Assembly (NCBI RefSeq): GCF_000473325.1 | Contig: NZ_AXBI01000020.1 | Span: forward strand, 62,001 to 126,000 | Source of the DNA: Leisingera caerulea DSM 24564 | Lineage (GTDB): Bacteria; Pseudomonadota; Alphaproteobacteria; Rhodobacterales; Rhodobacteraceae | Direction: 5' to 3' | DNA: 64,000 nucleotides | Shown: positions 16,328 to 24,264 of the stretch, piece after piece | How positions within the stretch are numbered: the first letter of the stretch is position 1 | How the letters are laid out: each line of letters begins with the position of its first letter | Notes under the pieces: generated by a model | What the model saw: only the letters and a program-made list of their open reading frames with translations | The model's database searches: none | Told to the model about the DNA's origin: nothing | Translations under genes and position numbers: made by a program

Positions 16328-17608
16328 TGCTTCGAATTCGACGAGGTATTTCAGTTTGGCCTGAGAGGTCCGGTAGACGATCATTTCATTGTTGCGCACG
16401 ATGTCCTTCCCGCCGCGGGCAAAGACGGAGTCGTAGCCCTTAGGGGGCTTCACACTCGAACCGGTCCGGTCCGGATGCCAGGGCGCCCCCATGGCCACAT
16501 CGGCGAGGAACATGTAGCACCGGCTGTCCCGCGACCCGCCGTCCCAGTAGCCATAGGCGTAGTTCAGCGACTTGGTGGATTGGTCAGAGAAATACAGACC
16601 GTCGCCGAACATGCGGCCGGTGACATGAATCGATCCCCTCGATTTCGGGATGATGAGACCGCTCTTGAGGATCGAGAGAAGGTTGTGAGCCCGGGTGCCA
16701 TGCCAGAGCTCCATCACGCCGCCCAGCTTGGCGCCGTCGGCATCGTAGTCCCGGTCCATGGCCCCAAGAGAGACATCGAAAATACGCGCTGGCTTCAGCC
16801 GGTGCGATGCATGCATCGACTGGCGGCCCTGCTTGTAGAACTCCATGACGCGTTTGCGGACAGCCGGATCGTCATTGATGGACATCGAGACGTCAAAGAT
16901 CTTCTCTGCAGGCTTCTTGCTGCCGCCTTCGGCCTCCCGCATGCGCTGCTGTGCGGTTTCGATAGAAGCTTCCAGCTGATCCAGCAGCGCACCCTGCTGG
17001 GTCAGGCTTTCCAGGCCGGTGATAAAATCACGGTGCCAGCCACGCTTGGATCCAACCTTCTGCGGAACGAGCATCAGGTACTCTTCCAGCGGCTTCATGA
17101 AGTTTGGCGTGTCGAAGTCCTGGCGCTCGACATAGGGCGTGAAGCCCTCAAGGAGCGCGCGCGCCTGAGCGATGTTTTGCGCGGTTACGACGCCGAGCGG
17201 TGTGGTAATCACCCCGGTCGTCAGGTCCACATCCATCTGGCCGCCGGAGGCGGCGATGATCTGGTGGCGATTGATTTTCGCAAGTTCGCGAACAAGTTCG
17301 GCAACAACCGCGTTGCCTTGGCCGATCTGTTCTTCAGCGGCTGACACAAGCTCGGATCCGTTCACCGCATTGCTGGCACTCGGGGCGCCAACGATCTCGA
17401 TCTGCCGGTACCCCTTGCGCTCCTTCTCATTGATCTTGCGCTGAAACAACGCATCACCGCTTCCCAGGCTGCGGGTTTGACCTTTTGACCCGACCCGCCC
17501 ATTGCGGGTGGTGACCATCCCGGACGCATCCTTGGTGATTTCCCAGAATTTGTTGTTGTTCGCACGGGTATCGGTGAGGACGTACATCCTCTTATCAACA
17601 GCGCTCAT
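16325..17608 (-). CDS. WGR-domain poly(ADP-ribose) polymerase
   Basis: A 427-residue bacterial PARP. Residues 8-70 form a WGR domain (KFWEITKDASGMVTTRNGRV), the DNA-break-sensing module of eukaryotic PARPs. A helical regulatory-like domain follows (about 85-215). The catalytic domain has the H-Y-E triad of true polymerases: His303 (LWHGTRA), Tyr339 (GDGLYFSD) and Glu408 (NEMIVY). It should therefore consume NAD+ and attach ADP-ribose to proteins or DNA. The start ATG 17608 was preferred over TTG 17614. Upstream is a divergent region with octamers in inverted orientation. Confidence 0.93.
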   Translation of the reverse strand: MSAVDKRMYVLTDTRANNNKFWEITKDASGMVTTRNGRVGSKGQTRSLGSGDALFQRKINEKERKGYRQIEIVGAPSASNAVNGSELVSAAEEQIGQGNAVVAELVRELAKINRHQIIAASGGQMDVDLTTGVITTPLGVVTAQNIAQARALLEGFTPYVERQDFDTPNFMKPLEEYLMLVPQKVGSKRGWHRDFITGLESLTQQGALLDQLEASIETAQQRMREAEGGSKKPAEKIFDVSMSINDDPAVRKRVMEFYKQGRQSMHASHRLKPARIFDVSLGAMDRDYDADGAKLGGVMELWHGTRAHNLLSILKSGLIIPKSRGSIHVTGRMFGDGLYFSDQSTKSLNYAYGYWDGGSRDSRCYMFLADVAMGAPWHPDRTGSSVKPPKGYDSVFARGGKDIVRNNEMIVYRTSQAKLKYLVEFEA

Positions 17609-17633
17609 CAGCAATCCGTAATCTCAATCTACA

Positions 17634-17688
17634 TTTTTCGCACAAGCTACCACCGAAGCTTGAGCTGCGCAAAAGGAAATGCGAAAAA
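17634..17688. promoter_or_regulatory. Divergent promoter region with inverted octamers
   Basis: TTTTTCGCA at 17634-17642 and TGCGAAAAA at 17680-17688 form a 9-bp inverted repeat between the divergent PARP gene and the 17768 gene. For the PARP gene, TTGCGC (17672-17667), 17 nt, and TAGCTT (17649-17644) form a promoter whose -10 is one base from TGCGAAAA on the minus strand. Confidence 0.6.
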
Positions 17689-17767
17689 ATGAGATGGTAG
17701 GCATCAAATGCTCAATATTTTCCGGCCAGGGGAGCAAACTGCCTGAAGAACATCGTGGAGAGATCAA

Positions 17768-18160
17768 ATGAAGACCAACGGCATCAACATCGTTCTTCTG
17801 GAGCGGTGCTTTCATCCTCTGACCGGCGCTTTCCCGGACAGCCACAAGCTTGATGATCCATTGGATGCGGGGCAGATCCAGATGCTTCGGACCGCTGTCG
17901 ATCGGATGATGGAGCACATTTCTGAGGAGGCGCGAGAGGTCGCCGCGGTGCTTGGCGGAGAAGATCATCCCGTTCCAAGCCAAATCGACACCGGCACCGC
18001 ACGGAGGCTGTCCCGTCTGATTTCATACCTCTGGGAGAAGACGCCGGATGAAGAGCGCAGGCAGCTGTCGGATTGGTTCCGCTGCTTCAACAACAGCCCC
18101 AGCCGCAGGCATCCTGCCCCCGAAAAGCCCGAAAGTGCATGCTGCGGCACATCCTTCTGA
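17768..18160 (+). CDS. Hypothetical protein, 130 residues
   Basis: Starts at ATG 17768 with GGAGAG 8 nt upstream. The product is helical, ends with a Cys-containing tail (SACCGTSF) and has no recognised domain. It is divergent from the PARP gene and shares its operator region, so it may be co-regulated with it. Confidence 0.6.
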   Translation: MKTNGINIVLLERCFHPLTGAFPDSHKLDDPLDAGQIQMLRTAVDRMMEHISEEAREVAAVLGGEDHPVPSQIDTGTARRLSRLISYLWEKTPDEERRQLSDWFRCFNNSPSRRHPAPEKPESACCGTSF

Positions 18161-18172
18161 CCACCCGGCGTT

Positions 18173-18227
18173 ATTAAATTGCATTGCGCAATTTATTATT
18201 GCCTTCCGCTGCTGATGCCAGTAACCT
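18173..18227 (+). promoter_or_regulatory. Promoter of the adenylyltransferase/pncA operon (site C)
   Basis: The 25-bp operator at 18173-18197 has arms ATTAAAT and ATTTATT around TGC-N5-GCA. One base later is TTGCCT (18199-18204), 17 nt, then TAACCT (18222-18227). The arrangement is identical to sites A and B. Confidence 0.8.
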
Positions 18228-18260
18228 GCTCATCAATCAGGCCGGACAAGGAGACCCTGA

Positions 18261-19046
18261 ATGACCGCTGAAATCGATCCACGTATTGGCCAGGACCGGG
18301 TTGGGCTGTTTCTGACGCGCGGTCAGATTGAGCATGCCGGTAAGACCGCAGTCTACGCTCAGATGCTCACCGACAATTCCCGGAACACAATCTGCTACGG
18401 CAGCTCCGAGAAATTCGGAGTCCTCGGCAATCCGCTGAACCCGGACCAGAAGCGGCGGGCGATCCAGGGTCTTTGGGGGGCGGATGCCTTTGAACTCGTT
18501 TTCCTGGAAGACATCGGCGCCACGAACAACCTCACCGACTGGGCGGACTACGTGTTCCAGGCGATTGGAGAGTCCGGGAAGGCCGAGCCGACGGATCTCT
18601 ATGCGGGATCCATCAATGATGCGCGCTGGTATGAGGCGCATTTTGCCTCTCTGAATGGCGCCCCGAGTTATCGCCGAGGCCTGTTCGACGTTTGGGAAAA
18701 TCCGGAATCTGGGAAGCGTATTCACATCCTGGACCGCGAAAAACATATCCGGATTTCGTCTTCGGATGTGCGCAGCATGATCGAGCGCCGAGATCCGGCA
18801 TGGCGGGATCATGTGCCGGCCAAGCTGTGGGCATTCTATGAGTGGGAGTATCCCGGACACCTCCGCACAGCCATCCCGCTCGACGGCGCCCCTGAAGACT
18901 GGCCTGACCTTGATGCCTGCCCGGCAGGAACCAAGGGCATCCGGGTTGCGGATAGGGACGGCACCAAGGAGGTGCTGATCTTGCGCGCTGATGGCAAATG
19001 GCGGCCGCGCACCGCGGCGGAAAGCGGCAAGAGCCTGGGAGACTGA
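18261..19046 (+). CDS. Nicotinamide/nicotinate mononucleotide adenylyltransferase-like
   Basis: A 261-residue protein with nucleotidyltransferase features in order: an N-terminal turn IEHAGKTAVYAQML where the family has H-x-G-H, then YGSSEKFGVLGNPLNPDQKR (compare the G-S..NP..ER motif), and RISSSDVRSMI (Ile165-Arg171), matching ISGTxIR. The second histidine of HxGH is Lys28, which is unusual. Its place between the NAD operator and pncA, and the otherwise missing step between PncB and NadE, support an NMN-type adenylyltransferase. The C-terminal 60 residues are extra. Start ATG 18261 follows AAGGAG. Confidence 0.65.
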   Translation: MTAEIDPRIGQDRVGLFLTRGQIEHAGKTAVYAQMLTDNSRNTICYGSSEKFGVLGNPLNPDQKRRAIQGLWGADAFELVFLEDIGATNNLTDWADYVFQAIGESGKAEPTDLYAGSINDARWYEAHFASLNGAPSYRRGLFDVWENPESGKRIHILDREKHIRISSSDVRSMIERRDPAWRDHVPAKLWAFYEWEYPGHLRTAIPLDGAPEDWPDLDACPAGTKGIRVADRDGTKEVLILRADGKWRPRTAAESGKSLGD

Positions 19047-19047
19047 G

Positions 19048-19554
19048 ATGGCGAAAATGCTGACCGTGAACCAGAAGGCCGTGCTCCAGAAGCTGTCCGG
19101 AGTATCAGAGGGACTGTGCAGCCGGGACTTCGCCGCCATTGCCACCGTCCAGCACGGCCGCTGGGAGTGGGCTCAACCTATCCTGAAGGCGCTCGAGGCG
19201 CGCGGCTTCGTCCAGCGCGTTGGCCGCAAGACCGCCAGGGGGCAGGCCTGGCAGATCACGGCGGCAGGCCGGGCGGCGGCCAGCACCGAGATCCCGGCTC
19301 GTCCGGTTTCCGGGAAGCTGAGCATGACCATGGAGAATGAGATCCTGGCGACCGGCAGGTCGCAAGCGAAGGGTATCCCCTACACGCGCTGCATGCACCG
19401 GTCCACCCATCAGGCGCTCGAAGCGCGCGGCCTGGTGACCATCGTTCAGAGGCCCGATAGCTGGCGCGAAATTCGTCTGACGCAGGCAGGCGTTGAGGCA
19501 TTCCAAACGCTGACCGGCGAGCCGCTCGAGATCCCCGTCGAAATCGATGCCTGA
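19048..19554 (+). CDS. Tandem winged-helix-like protein, candidate regulator
   Basis: A 168-residue protein beginning one base after the previous stop. It has two similar halves, each looking like a winged helix: KAVLQKLSGVSEGL...ILKALEARGFVQRVGRKTAR, and NEILATGRS...HQALEARGLVTIVQRPDSW. The repeated LEARG(F/L)V pattern supports internal duplication. Lying inside the NAD operon, it is a natural candidate to bind the 25-bp palindrome, but that is inference. No ligand domain is visible. Confidence 0.65.
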   Translation: MAKMLTVNQKAVLQKLSGVSEGLCSRDFAAIATVQHGRWEWAQPILKALEARGFVQRVGRKTARGQAWQITAAGRAAASTEIPARPVSGKLSMTMENEILATGRSQAKGIPYTRCMHRSTHQALEARGLVTIVQRPDSWREIRLTQAGVEAFQTLTGEPLEIPVEIDA

Positions 19555-19591
19555 GGCTCCATACCAACCGAAATTCTGAAAGGATATGATG

Positions 19592-20206
19592 ATGCCCATT
19601 ACCCCGAAACCGACCGACCTCCTTTGCTTGATCGACATCCAGAACGACTTCTTGCCAGGCGGAGCTCTCGCTGTGCCGGATGGGGATGAGATCCTCCCGC
19701 AGGCGCATATGCTGGCCATGCAATTCGACAATGTGGTGCTGACCCAGGACTGGCATCCGATCGATCACAAGAGCTTCGCGGCCGAACATGAGGGGTGTGA
19801 ACCCTTCGAGGTGATCGAGGTGGACTATGGCCAGCAGGTTCTCTGGCCGGTGCATTGCGTGCAGGGCACGACGGGGGCGGAGATCGCCCTGGCGCCATCG
19901 GTTCTGGACAAGGCCCAGGCGATCTTCCGCAAGGGCTTTCGTCCGGGCATCGACAGCTACAGCGCATTCCTGGAGAACGACGGCACCACGCCGACCGGCC
20001 TCGCCGGCTTCATGCGGGAGCGCGGCTTGACCCGCGCCGTGTTCGCGGGCCTGGCGCTGGACTATTGCGTAGGCTTCTCTGCCCTTGATGCGCGCAAGCT
20101 TGGCTTTGAGGCAGCCGTGGACCTAGGCTCCTGCCGTGGCATCGCGGATGCATCGATCGCGGAGCGCATGGCCGAAATGAAGGCGGCCGGTGTCGAGCTG
20201 ATCTGA
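19592..20206 (+). CDS. pncA: Nicotinamidase
   Basis: A 204-residue isochorismatase-fold amidase that turns nicotinamide into nicotinic acid, feeding PncB. The catalytic triad is visible: Asp15 (LIDIQNDF), Lys114 (FRKGF) and Cys159 (LALDYCVGFSA); the metal-site region DWHPIDHKSF is also present. Three ATG codons follow each other at 19586, 19589 and 19592; the last gives the best spacing from AGGA. It is the third gene of the operon driven by site C and would recycle nicotinamide released by the ADP-ribosyltransferases in this window. Confidence 0.95.
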   Translation: MPITPKPTDLLCLIDIQNDFLPGGALAVPDGDEILPQAHMLAMQFDNVVLTQDWHPIDHKSFAAEHEGCEPFEVIEVDYGQQVLWPVHCVQGTTGAEIALAPSVLDKAQAIFRKGFRPGIDSYSAFLENDGTTPTGLAGFMRERGLTRAVFAGLALDYCVGFSALDARKLGFEAAVDLGSCRGIADASIAERMAEMKAAGVELI

Positions 20207-20234
20207 AATCGCAGCTGAGCAGCATGCAGTCCGC

Positions 20235-20297
20235 GTTGACCGGATCTGGCCATTTTGGCTAGGCTTGAAGAGCGAGTCCGCCCTGCGGCTCGCTCTT
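20235..20297 (+). promoter_or_regulatory. Promoter followed by leader hairpin
   Basis: TTGACC, 18 nt and TAGGCT form a promoter at about 20236-20265. A 9-bp perfect stem (AAGAGCGAG / CTCGCTCTT, 20268-20297) begins almost at the predicted transcript start and ends 8 nt before AGGAGG of the next gene. It may be the pncA terminator, a 5' stabilising stem, or both. Confidence 0.5.
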
Positions 20298-20313
20298 ACT
20301 GCAGGAGGCTGAA

Positions 20314-20631
20314 ATGCATCCCGATCTTCAGTTGCGCCGCTCCGTTCTTCTAAAGGCAAGCCTGCGCTTCGAGAGAGCAGAAGCGGACTGGCGCGGCGCG
20401 GTCGCAAAGGCATCCGAACTTGTCCCGCAGGCGCATCGCCACAGCTATTGGAGCATCGGCGACCCTGGGTCTCGCGTCCGTGAACTGTACAACCGGCGGG
20501 ACAGAGCCCTGAATATGCTTTCTGTTGCCGTGCTGAAGCTTGAAGCGGCGCGCCGCCGTCTGCGTGAGCGGCAGGCGGATCGAGGGCCGCGCACTGTCCT
20601 GCTGCTGGCGGGACGGCGCGAAAGCTTCTGA
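20314..20631 (+). CDS. Small basic helical protein
   Basis: A 105-residue protein starting at ATG 20314 after AGGAGG. It is Arg- and Ala-rich and mostly helical (AVLKLEAARRRLRERQADRG). No recognised domain. It has its own promoter and leader stem. Confidence 0.6.
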   Translation: MHPDLQLRRSVLLKASLRFERAEADWRGAVAKASELVPQAHRHSYWSIGDPGSRVRELYNRRDRALNMLSVAVLKLEAARRRLRERQADRGPRTVLLLAGRRESF

Positions 20632-20756
20632 GGGTCTTCTTCCGGAGCCAGCTGGTGGCGTTTTATGCTGCCCGCTTGAACGCTGCGCCCCCCACCGCGG
20701 CTAGGTATTTTCAACCGCCAGAAATATTGTCGGCCTGGGCAGCAAGGAGATGCGTC

Positions 20757-21431
20757 ATGTCGACCGGAATGGAATGCGAGATTATCGAGCTGGAAGAGGA
20801 TGGCCGCAGTTTCTATATCCTCGAATCCGGATCCGGGTTCCGCATGTCCGATTGGCTGGACAGCTACCCGCATGTCGGCGGGCCCTTCCCGGATCCGGAT
20901 GCGGCCTGGGCTGCGCTCAGCGAGCGGCACGCCAATCCAGGTGGCTACTCAATTGAGACTATGACCGTGGATGAGCTGCTGACCGACCCGGTGCGCAGCG
21001 CGCTCATTTCCAAGGCGCTGGGACGGCCCCTTGAGCGGTCGGCGCCACCGGAAACTCCGGTGGAGGTTGCTCATATCCTGTTCAGCGGATGGAACCGGCT
21101 GGTTTTCCCAGGCGCATCTATCCAAAGGACATTCCCTGAGAATTCCGAGCGCCACCCGGAGGATCGCGTCCGGGAACCGGCGCAGTTCGATGTGACGCTT
21201 GAAGGCGGCCTGTCCGGTGAAATCCTGATCAGCGCGATGCGCAATGCGACAGGCACAGATTTCCGGATGGATGTTCCGGATGAGAGCTGGAAGCATCACG
21301 AAGGCCTCAGGCCGCTGATCGCCTGGATGATTGAGCGAACCCGGAAGATTTATCCGGAAGATGAAATCAGCATCCGCAAAGAGATCGCCGCCCCCGAAGG
21401 GCCGGCGCATGATCCCGGGTTCGAACCCTGA
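20757..21431 (+). CDS. Hypothetical protein, 224 residues
   Basis: Starts at ATG 20757 behind AAGGAGATGCG; the longer frame to 20655 lacks a ribosome site. The N-terminus (FYILESGSGFRMSDWLDSYP and GGPFPDPDAAWAALSERH) looks like a small alpha-beta domain; the rest is unrecognised. It converges with the 21435 gene with only 3 nt between the stops. Confidence 0.6.
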   Translation: MSTGMECEIIELEEDGRSFYILESGSGFRMSDWLDSYPHVGGPFPDPDAAWAALSERHANPGGYSIETMTVDELLTDPVRSALISKALGRPLERSAPPETPVEVAHILFSGWNRLVFPGASIQRTFPENSERHPEDRVREPAQFDVTLEGGLSGEILISAMRNATGTDFRMDVPDESWKHHEGLRPLIAWMIERTRKIYPEDEISIRKEIAAPEGPAHDPGFEP

Positions 21432-21434
21432 AGT

Positions 21435-22238
21435 TCAGAAGCCAGGAGCCAAGCCCTCAGTTTCGGGGGATGGTTCCGGCGGCGCGGCCCGCCCCATTTC
21501 CTCTTGGAGGGGCAGCATCGTGGAAACCTTCGGTGAGAGGCCCACGGCGGCGATCTTATCAGCCAGATAGGTGCCGCGGATTTCGAGCGGCAGCTGAAAA
21601 GGATCATCTTTGAATGGATTGCTCTCCTGGATGATCTTCATGCGCATCCGGGCGATATATTCCATCTCATCCGAATAGTAGATCCGGCTGCCTTCCCGGA
21701 AGCCTATGGTTTCCGGGCTTGCTTCTCCAGACAATGCCAGATGGCTCTCCGGGTGTATCGTCCGGCCATTCTTGCGATGCCATTCGCTATCCTTGCGGTG
21801 AAACTTTTCGTCGAGATACTTGCTCGCTTCGTAGTGAAGGCTCGACAACGTGGCGCCAACAGCTTGGCCCAGCCTGTCCTTCAACTGTCCAAGCAGAGTA
21901 TCCTTAGCGTCAATACTCATCTTGACCGCCTCGGCTGCTACGTCGCCATAGTTTTCCTTCAGGTAACTCTCATAGGCCTTCTTAAACGCTTCCTGAGGAA
22001 CGCCGTTTGCATGTGCGCTTATGAAGGTGTCAGAGATCTTCACGACCGCTTCCGTACCGCTCATGATGGCGCGCGACATTTCCAAATCCGAGGCGCCTGT
22101 GACGCACTTTGGGAGCGCCTCGTAGAGCGTCTCCAGCGCAGTATAGGTGCCCGGAAAATGTTCCCGCATGCCATAGCCGTCGGACTTGCGGTGCCAAAAG
22201 GTCTCCCATAGTCCGGGCTGCCGTCGCTCTGGTGTCAT
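21435..22238 (-). CDS. Hypothetical helical protein, 267 residues
   Basis: An all-helical-looking protein (DAKDTLLGQLKDRLGQAVGA) without signal peptide or membrane segments. It lies 30 nt after the ADP-ribosyltransferase-like gene on the same strand, so the two may be co-transcribed. No family recognised. Confidence 0.6.
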   Translation of the reverse strand: MTPERRQPGLWETFWHRKSDGYGMREHFPGTYTALETLYEALPKCVTGASDLEMSRAIMSGTEAVVKISDTFISAHANGVPQEAFKKAYESYLKENYGDVAAEAVKMSIDAKDTLLGQLKDRLGQAVGATLSSLHYEASKYLDEKFHRKDSEWHRKNGRTIHPESHLALSGEASPETIGFREGSRIYYSDEMEYIARMRMKIIQESNPFKDDPFQLPLEIRGTYLADKIAAVGLSPKVSTMLPLQEEMGRAAPPEPSPETEGLAPGF

Positions 22239-22268
22239 TATGTCGATCCTTCTTTCAATATAGCCGCT

Positions 22269-23282
22269 TTACGGCATCACGGGCGCCCAGTCGCCCTCCT
22301 TGGCGGACAGGTCCACAGCGGGCACGTAACCCTGATCCCGCGCCCAGTCGCAGATCTTCCGGTGCGCTGACAGGTGCGCGGCATAACCCGCCGGCGAAAA
22401 GCCGTTCCCCAGAAGCGCTTGGGTGGGCGAGCCGCCCAGGAGATCCGCGGCCGCGTTGATCATCAGGGATGAGCGCCCTGCCCCGCGGGCATCCTCGTCC
22501 ATCCAGGACTCGCCGCCGAGATAGAAACCTCGCGCCATCCCGCAATCGTCAAACAGGCCGATATTGGCGGCCAGACCCAAATCATCAATCCAGCGGGCCT
22601 CCCAGCCATCCTGGTCGCGGGCCAGCACCGGCATATCGTCCCCGCGCTCGTCAAGCATGTCCCAGAGGCTGGCGTAGCCTTCCTCCCCTGCATCAATCGC
22701 GAAATGGGGGAGAACGCTGGCCGGACCCACGAATTCCAAGGGATCCATTTCCCAAGGGTCCAGGCTTTGCGAGACCAGGCCTACACTGACCAGCATGACC
22801 TGCGCTGGGTCCAGAATGATCCAGCTCCTCGATCCCGGATCCTCGTGATTGTTGGTGTAGGCGATCCCGTCCCATCCCGCATCCAGCAGCGTTCTGGCAA
22901 GCATCTCCTCTCCTTCCCCCACCGCGTCCGCTGCCAGGATCTCGCCGCGGCGCGCCGCTACTGCGGCATCGGCGCTTGAGAAGGCAATGAGGTTCAGGAG
23001 GGATGGCACATCGTGATTGCCATGCATGTCACTGAGGTGCAGCGGGTTGCGAATATCGAGATGCGCAGAGAACATCCGGGCACCCTCCTGCTCGAAAATT
23101 CGGGCTTTGGCGGCCGTGCGTGTGCCGAAATGGCTGAGGGGCGCAATATCCGCGGCGGCGAAGCCATGTTCACGCGTTGCATGATGAACCAGTTGCAGAG
23201 CATCGTTGAGGCCGCGCACTTCGGTATATGCGAGGCGCTTACGCTTCGGCTGGCGCGTGTTGATTTCCAGATTGACCGGCAC
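22269..23282 (-). CDS. ART-PolyVal-type ADP-ribosyltransferase-like protein
   Basis: A 337-residue protein. The N-terminal ~190 residues carry the pattern of ART-PolyVal domains: LSHFGTRTAAKARIF, HLDIRNPLHLSD, LLDAGWDGIAYTNNHEDPGS and WIILDPAQVML. Such domains occur in polyvalent proteins of phages and conjugative elements and are predicted to transfer ADP-ribose from NAD+. The C-terminal half is unrecognised. The start GTG 23282 was chosen for a perfect AGGAGG 6 nt upstream; the frame opens at GTG 23300 without one. The ART assignment rests on motif reading only. Confidence 0.7.
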   Translation of the reverse strand: MPVNLEINTRQPKRKRLAYTEVRGLNDALQLVHHATREHGFAAADIAPLSHFGTRTAAKARIFEQEGARMFSAHLDIRNPLHLSDMHGNHDVPSLLNLIAFSSADAAVAARRGEILAADAVGEGEEMLARTLLDAGWDGIAYTNNHEDPGSRSWIILDPAQVMLVSVGLVSQSLDPWEMDPLEFVGPASVLPHFAIDAGEEGYASLWDMLDERGDDMPVLARDQDGWEARWIDDLGLAANIGLFDDCGMARGFYLGGESWMDEDARGAGRSSLMINAAADLLGGSPTQALLGNGFSPAGYAAHLSAHRKICDWARDQGYVPAVDLSAKEGDWAPVMP

Positions 23283-23331
23283 TTGGACCTCCTGTGTCAC
23301 TCAAGAACAGGATTTCAGGCCGCGCCGAAAA

Positions 23332-23372
23332 TGCGAAAAACATTTCACAGTTTCCGGCGGAAACTCTACAAT
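23332..23372 (+). promoter_or_regulatory. Promoter of the CobT-like gene with octamer
   Basis: TGCGAAAA (23332-23339) lies 5 nt upstream of TTCACA, which with 17-nt spacing precedes TACAAT. The region is shared with the divergent ADP-ribosyltransferase-like gene. Confidence 0.5.
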
Positions 23373-23400
23373 GAGGGGAAACAGATCGGAGTAGTCCCCC

Positions 23401-24264
23401 ATGACCGAGGCCCCAGCTGAGCAGTACCGCGTTTACACAAAGGCGCACGACCGGGTTGTCCGGGCAACCGACCTGGCTTCAGACCCAGCAGAAGCGGACG
23501 CCGCGGCGGAGTTCTTGCGAAACAGGAAGCCGCTGACCCAGACACACCATGCATCCAAGCATGCGCATCCGGCCCGGATTTTGCTGGATCTCTCCGGCTC
23601 CATGCGCGGGGAGCTCATCCGTTCGACATGCCAGGCCCTGCAGGGGCTGGGAGACCGTCTTCAGGCTTCTGGCGTGCCCTTTGAGGTCCTCGGCTTCACG
23701 ACCTTGGGCTGGAAGGGCGGCCAATCCCGGAAGGACTGGCTCAATGATGGACGGCCGAAAAATCCGGGACGCCTTAGCGACCTTCTCCATGTGATCTTCA
23801 AGACCATGGAGGATGACTGGGGAGACTGCCGCGACAGTATCGCTATCGCCATGAACGCGAAGCTTCTGAAAGAGAACATCGACGGCGAAGCGGTGGAGTG
23901 GGCCATGTCGCGCGCCCAATCCGATCCGGATGAGGCCGTGCTTGTGATGATTTCCGATGGCGTTCCGTGGTGCAATGCCACCTTGGGCTTCAACCCCTCG
24001 GGTATCCTGGCGGACCATATGGCTGCCACGATGCAAGGTCTCCAAGATGACGGGGTTGCATTCCGCCGGGTATGCCTTGATGGCGCGCCGGGCAGGGAGC
24101 ACCTGCGTGGCCCAGCTGGCAGGGATGTGTTTGTCGACCTCCAGGAGGGGTGGAACGGCCAAGCTATTTTTGATGCGTTGACCACCGCAGTTGACGGCGC
24201 TCAGGCTGAACTGCATGAGAAGCAGTCGCCGGATGCCGAGAGCAGTCAGGCCCTATGCCCGTGA
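23401..24264 (+). CDS. Orphan CobT-type VWA-domain protein
   Basis: A 287-residue protein matching the C-terminal von Willebrand A domain of the cobaltochelatase subunit CobT: DLSGSMRGELI (MIDAS metal site), EVLGFTTLGWKGGQSRKDWL, KNPGRLSDLLHVIFK, LLKENIDGEAVEWA and VMISDGVP. The long N-terminal region of true CobT is missing and there is no cobN or cobS nearby. Shortened CobT and CobS homologues are known from phages, with unknown roles. A part in cobalamin synthesis is unlikely here. The stop overlaps the next start by 10 nt. Confidence 0.88.
   Translation: MTEAPAEQYRVYTKAHDRVVRATDLASDPAEADAAAEFLRNRKPLTQTHHASKHAHPARILLDLSGSMRGELIRSTCQALQGLGDRLQASGVPFEVLGFTTLGWKGGQSRKDWLNDGRPKNPGRLSDLLHVIFKTMEDDWGDCRDSIAIAMNAKLLKENIDGEAVEWAMSRAQSDPDEAVLVMISDGVPWCNATLGFNPSGILADHMAATMQGLQDDGVAFRRVCLDGAPGREHLRGPAGRDVFVDLQEGWNGQAIFDALTTAVDGAQAELHEKQSPDAESSQALCP

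Noticed and set aside
15764-17344. 526-codon plus-strand frame opposite the PARP gene
   Set aside because: Antisense of the PARP gene and its neighbours; no family motifs and low-quality composition.
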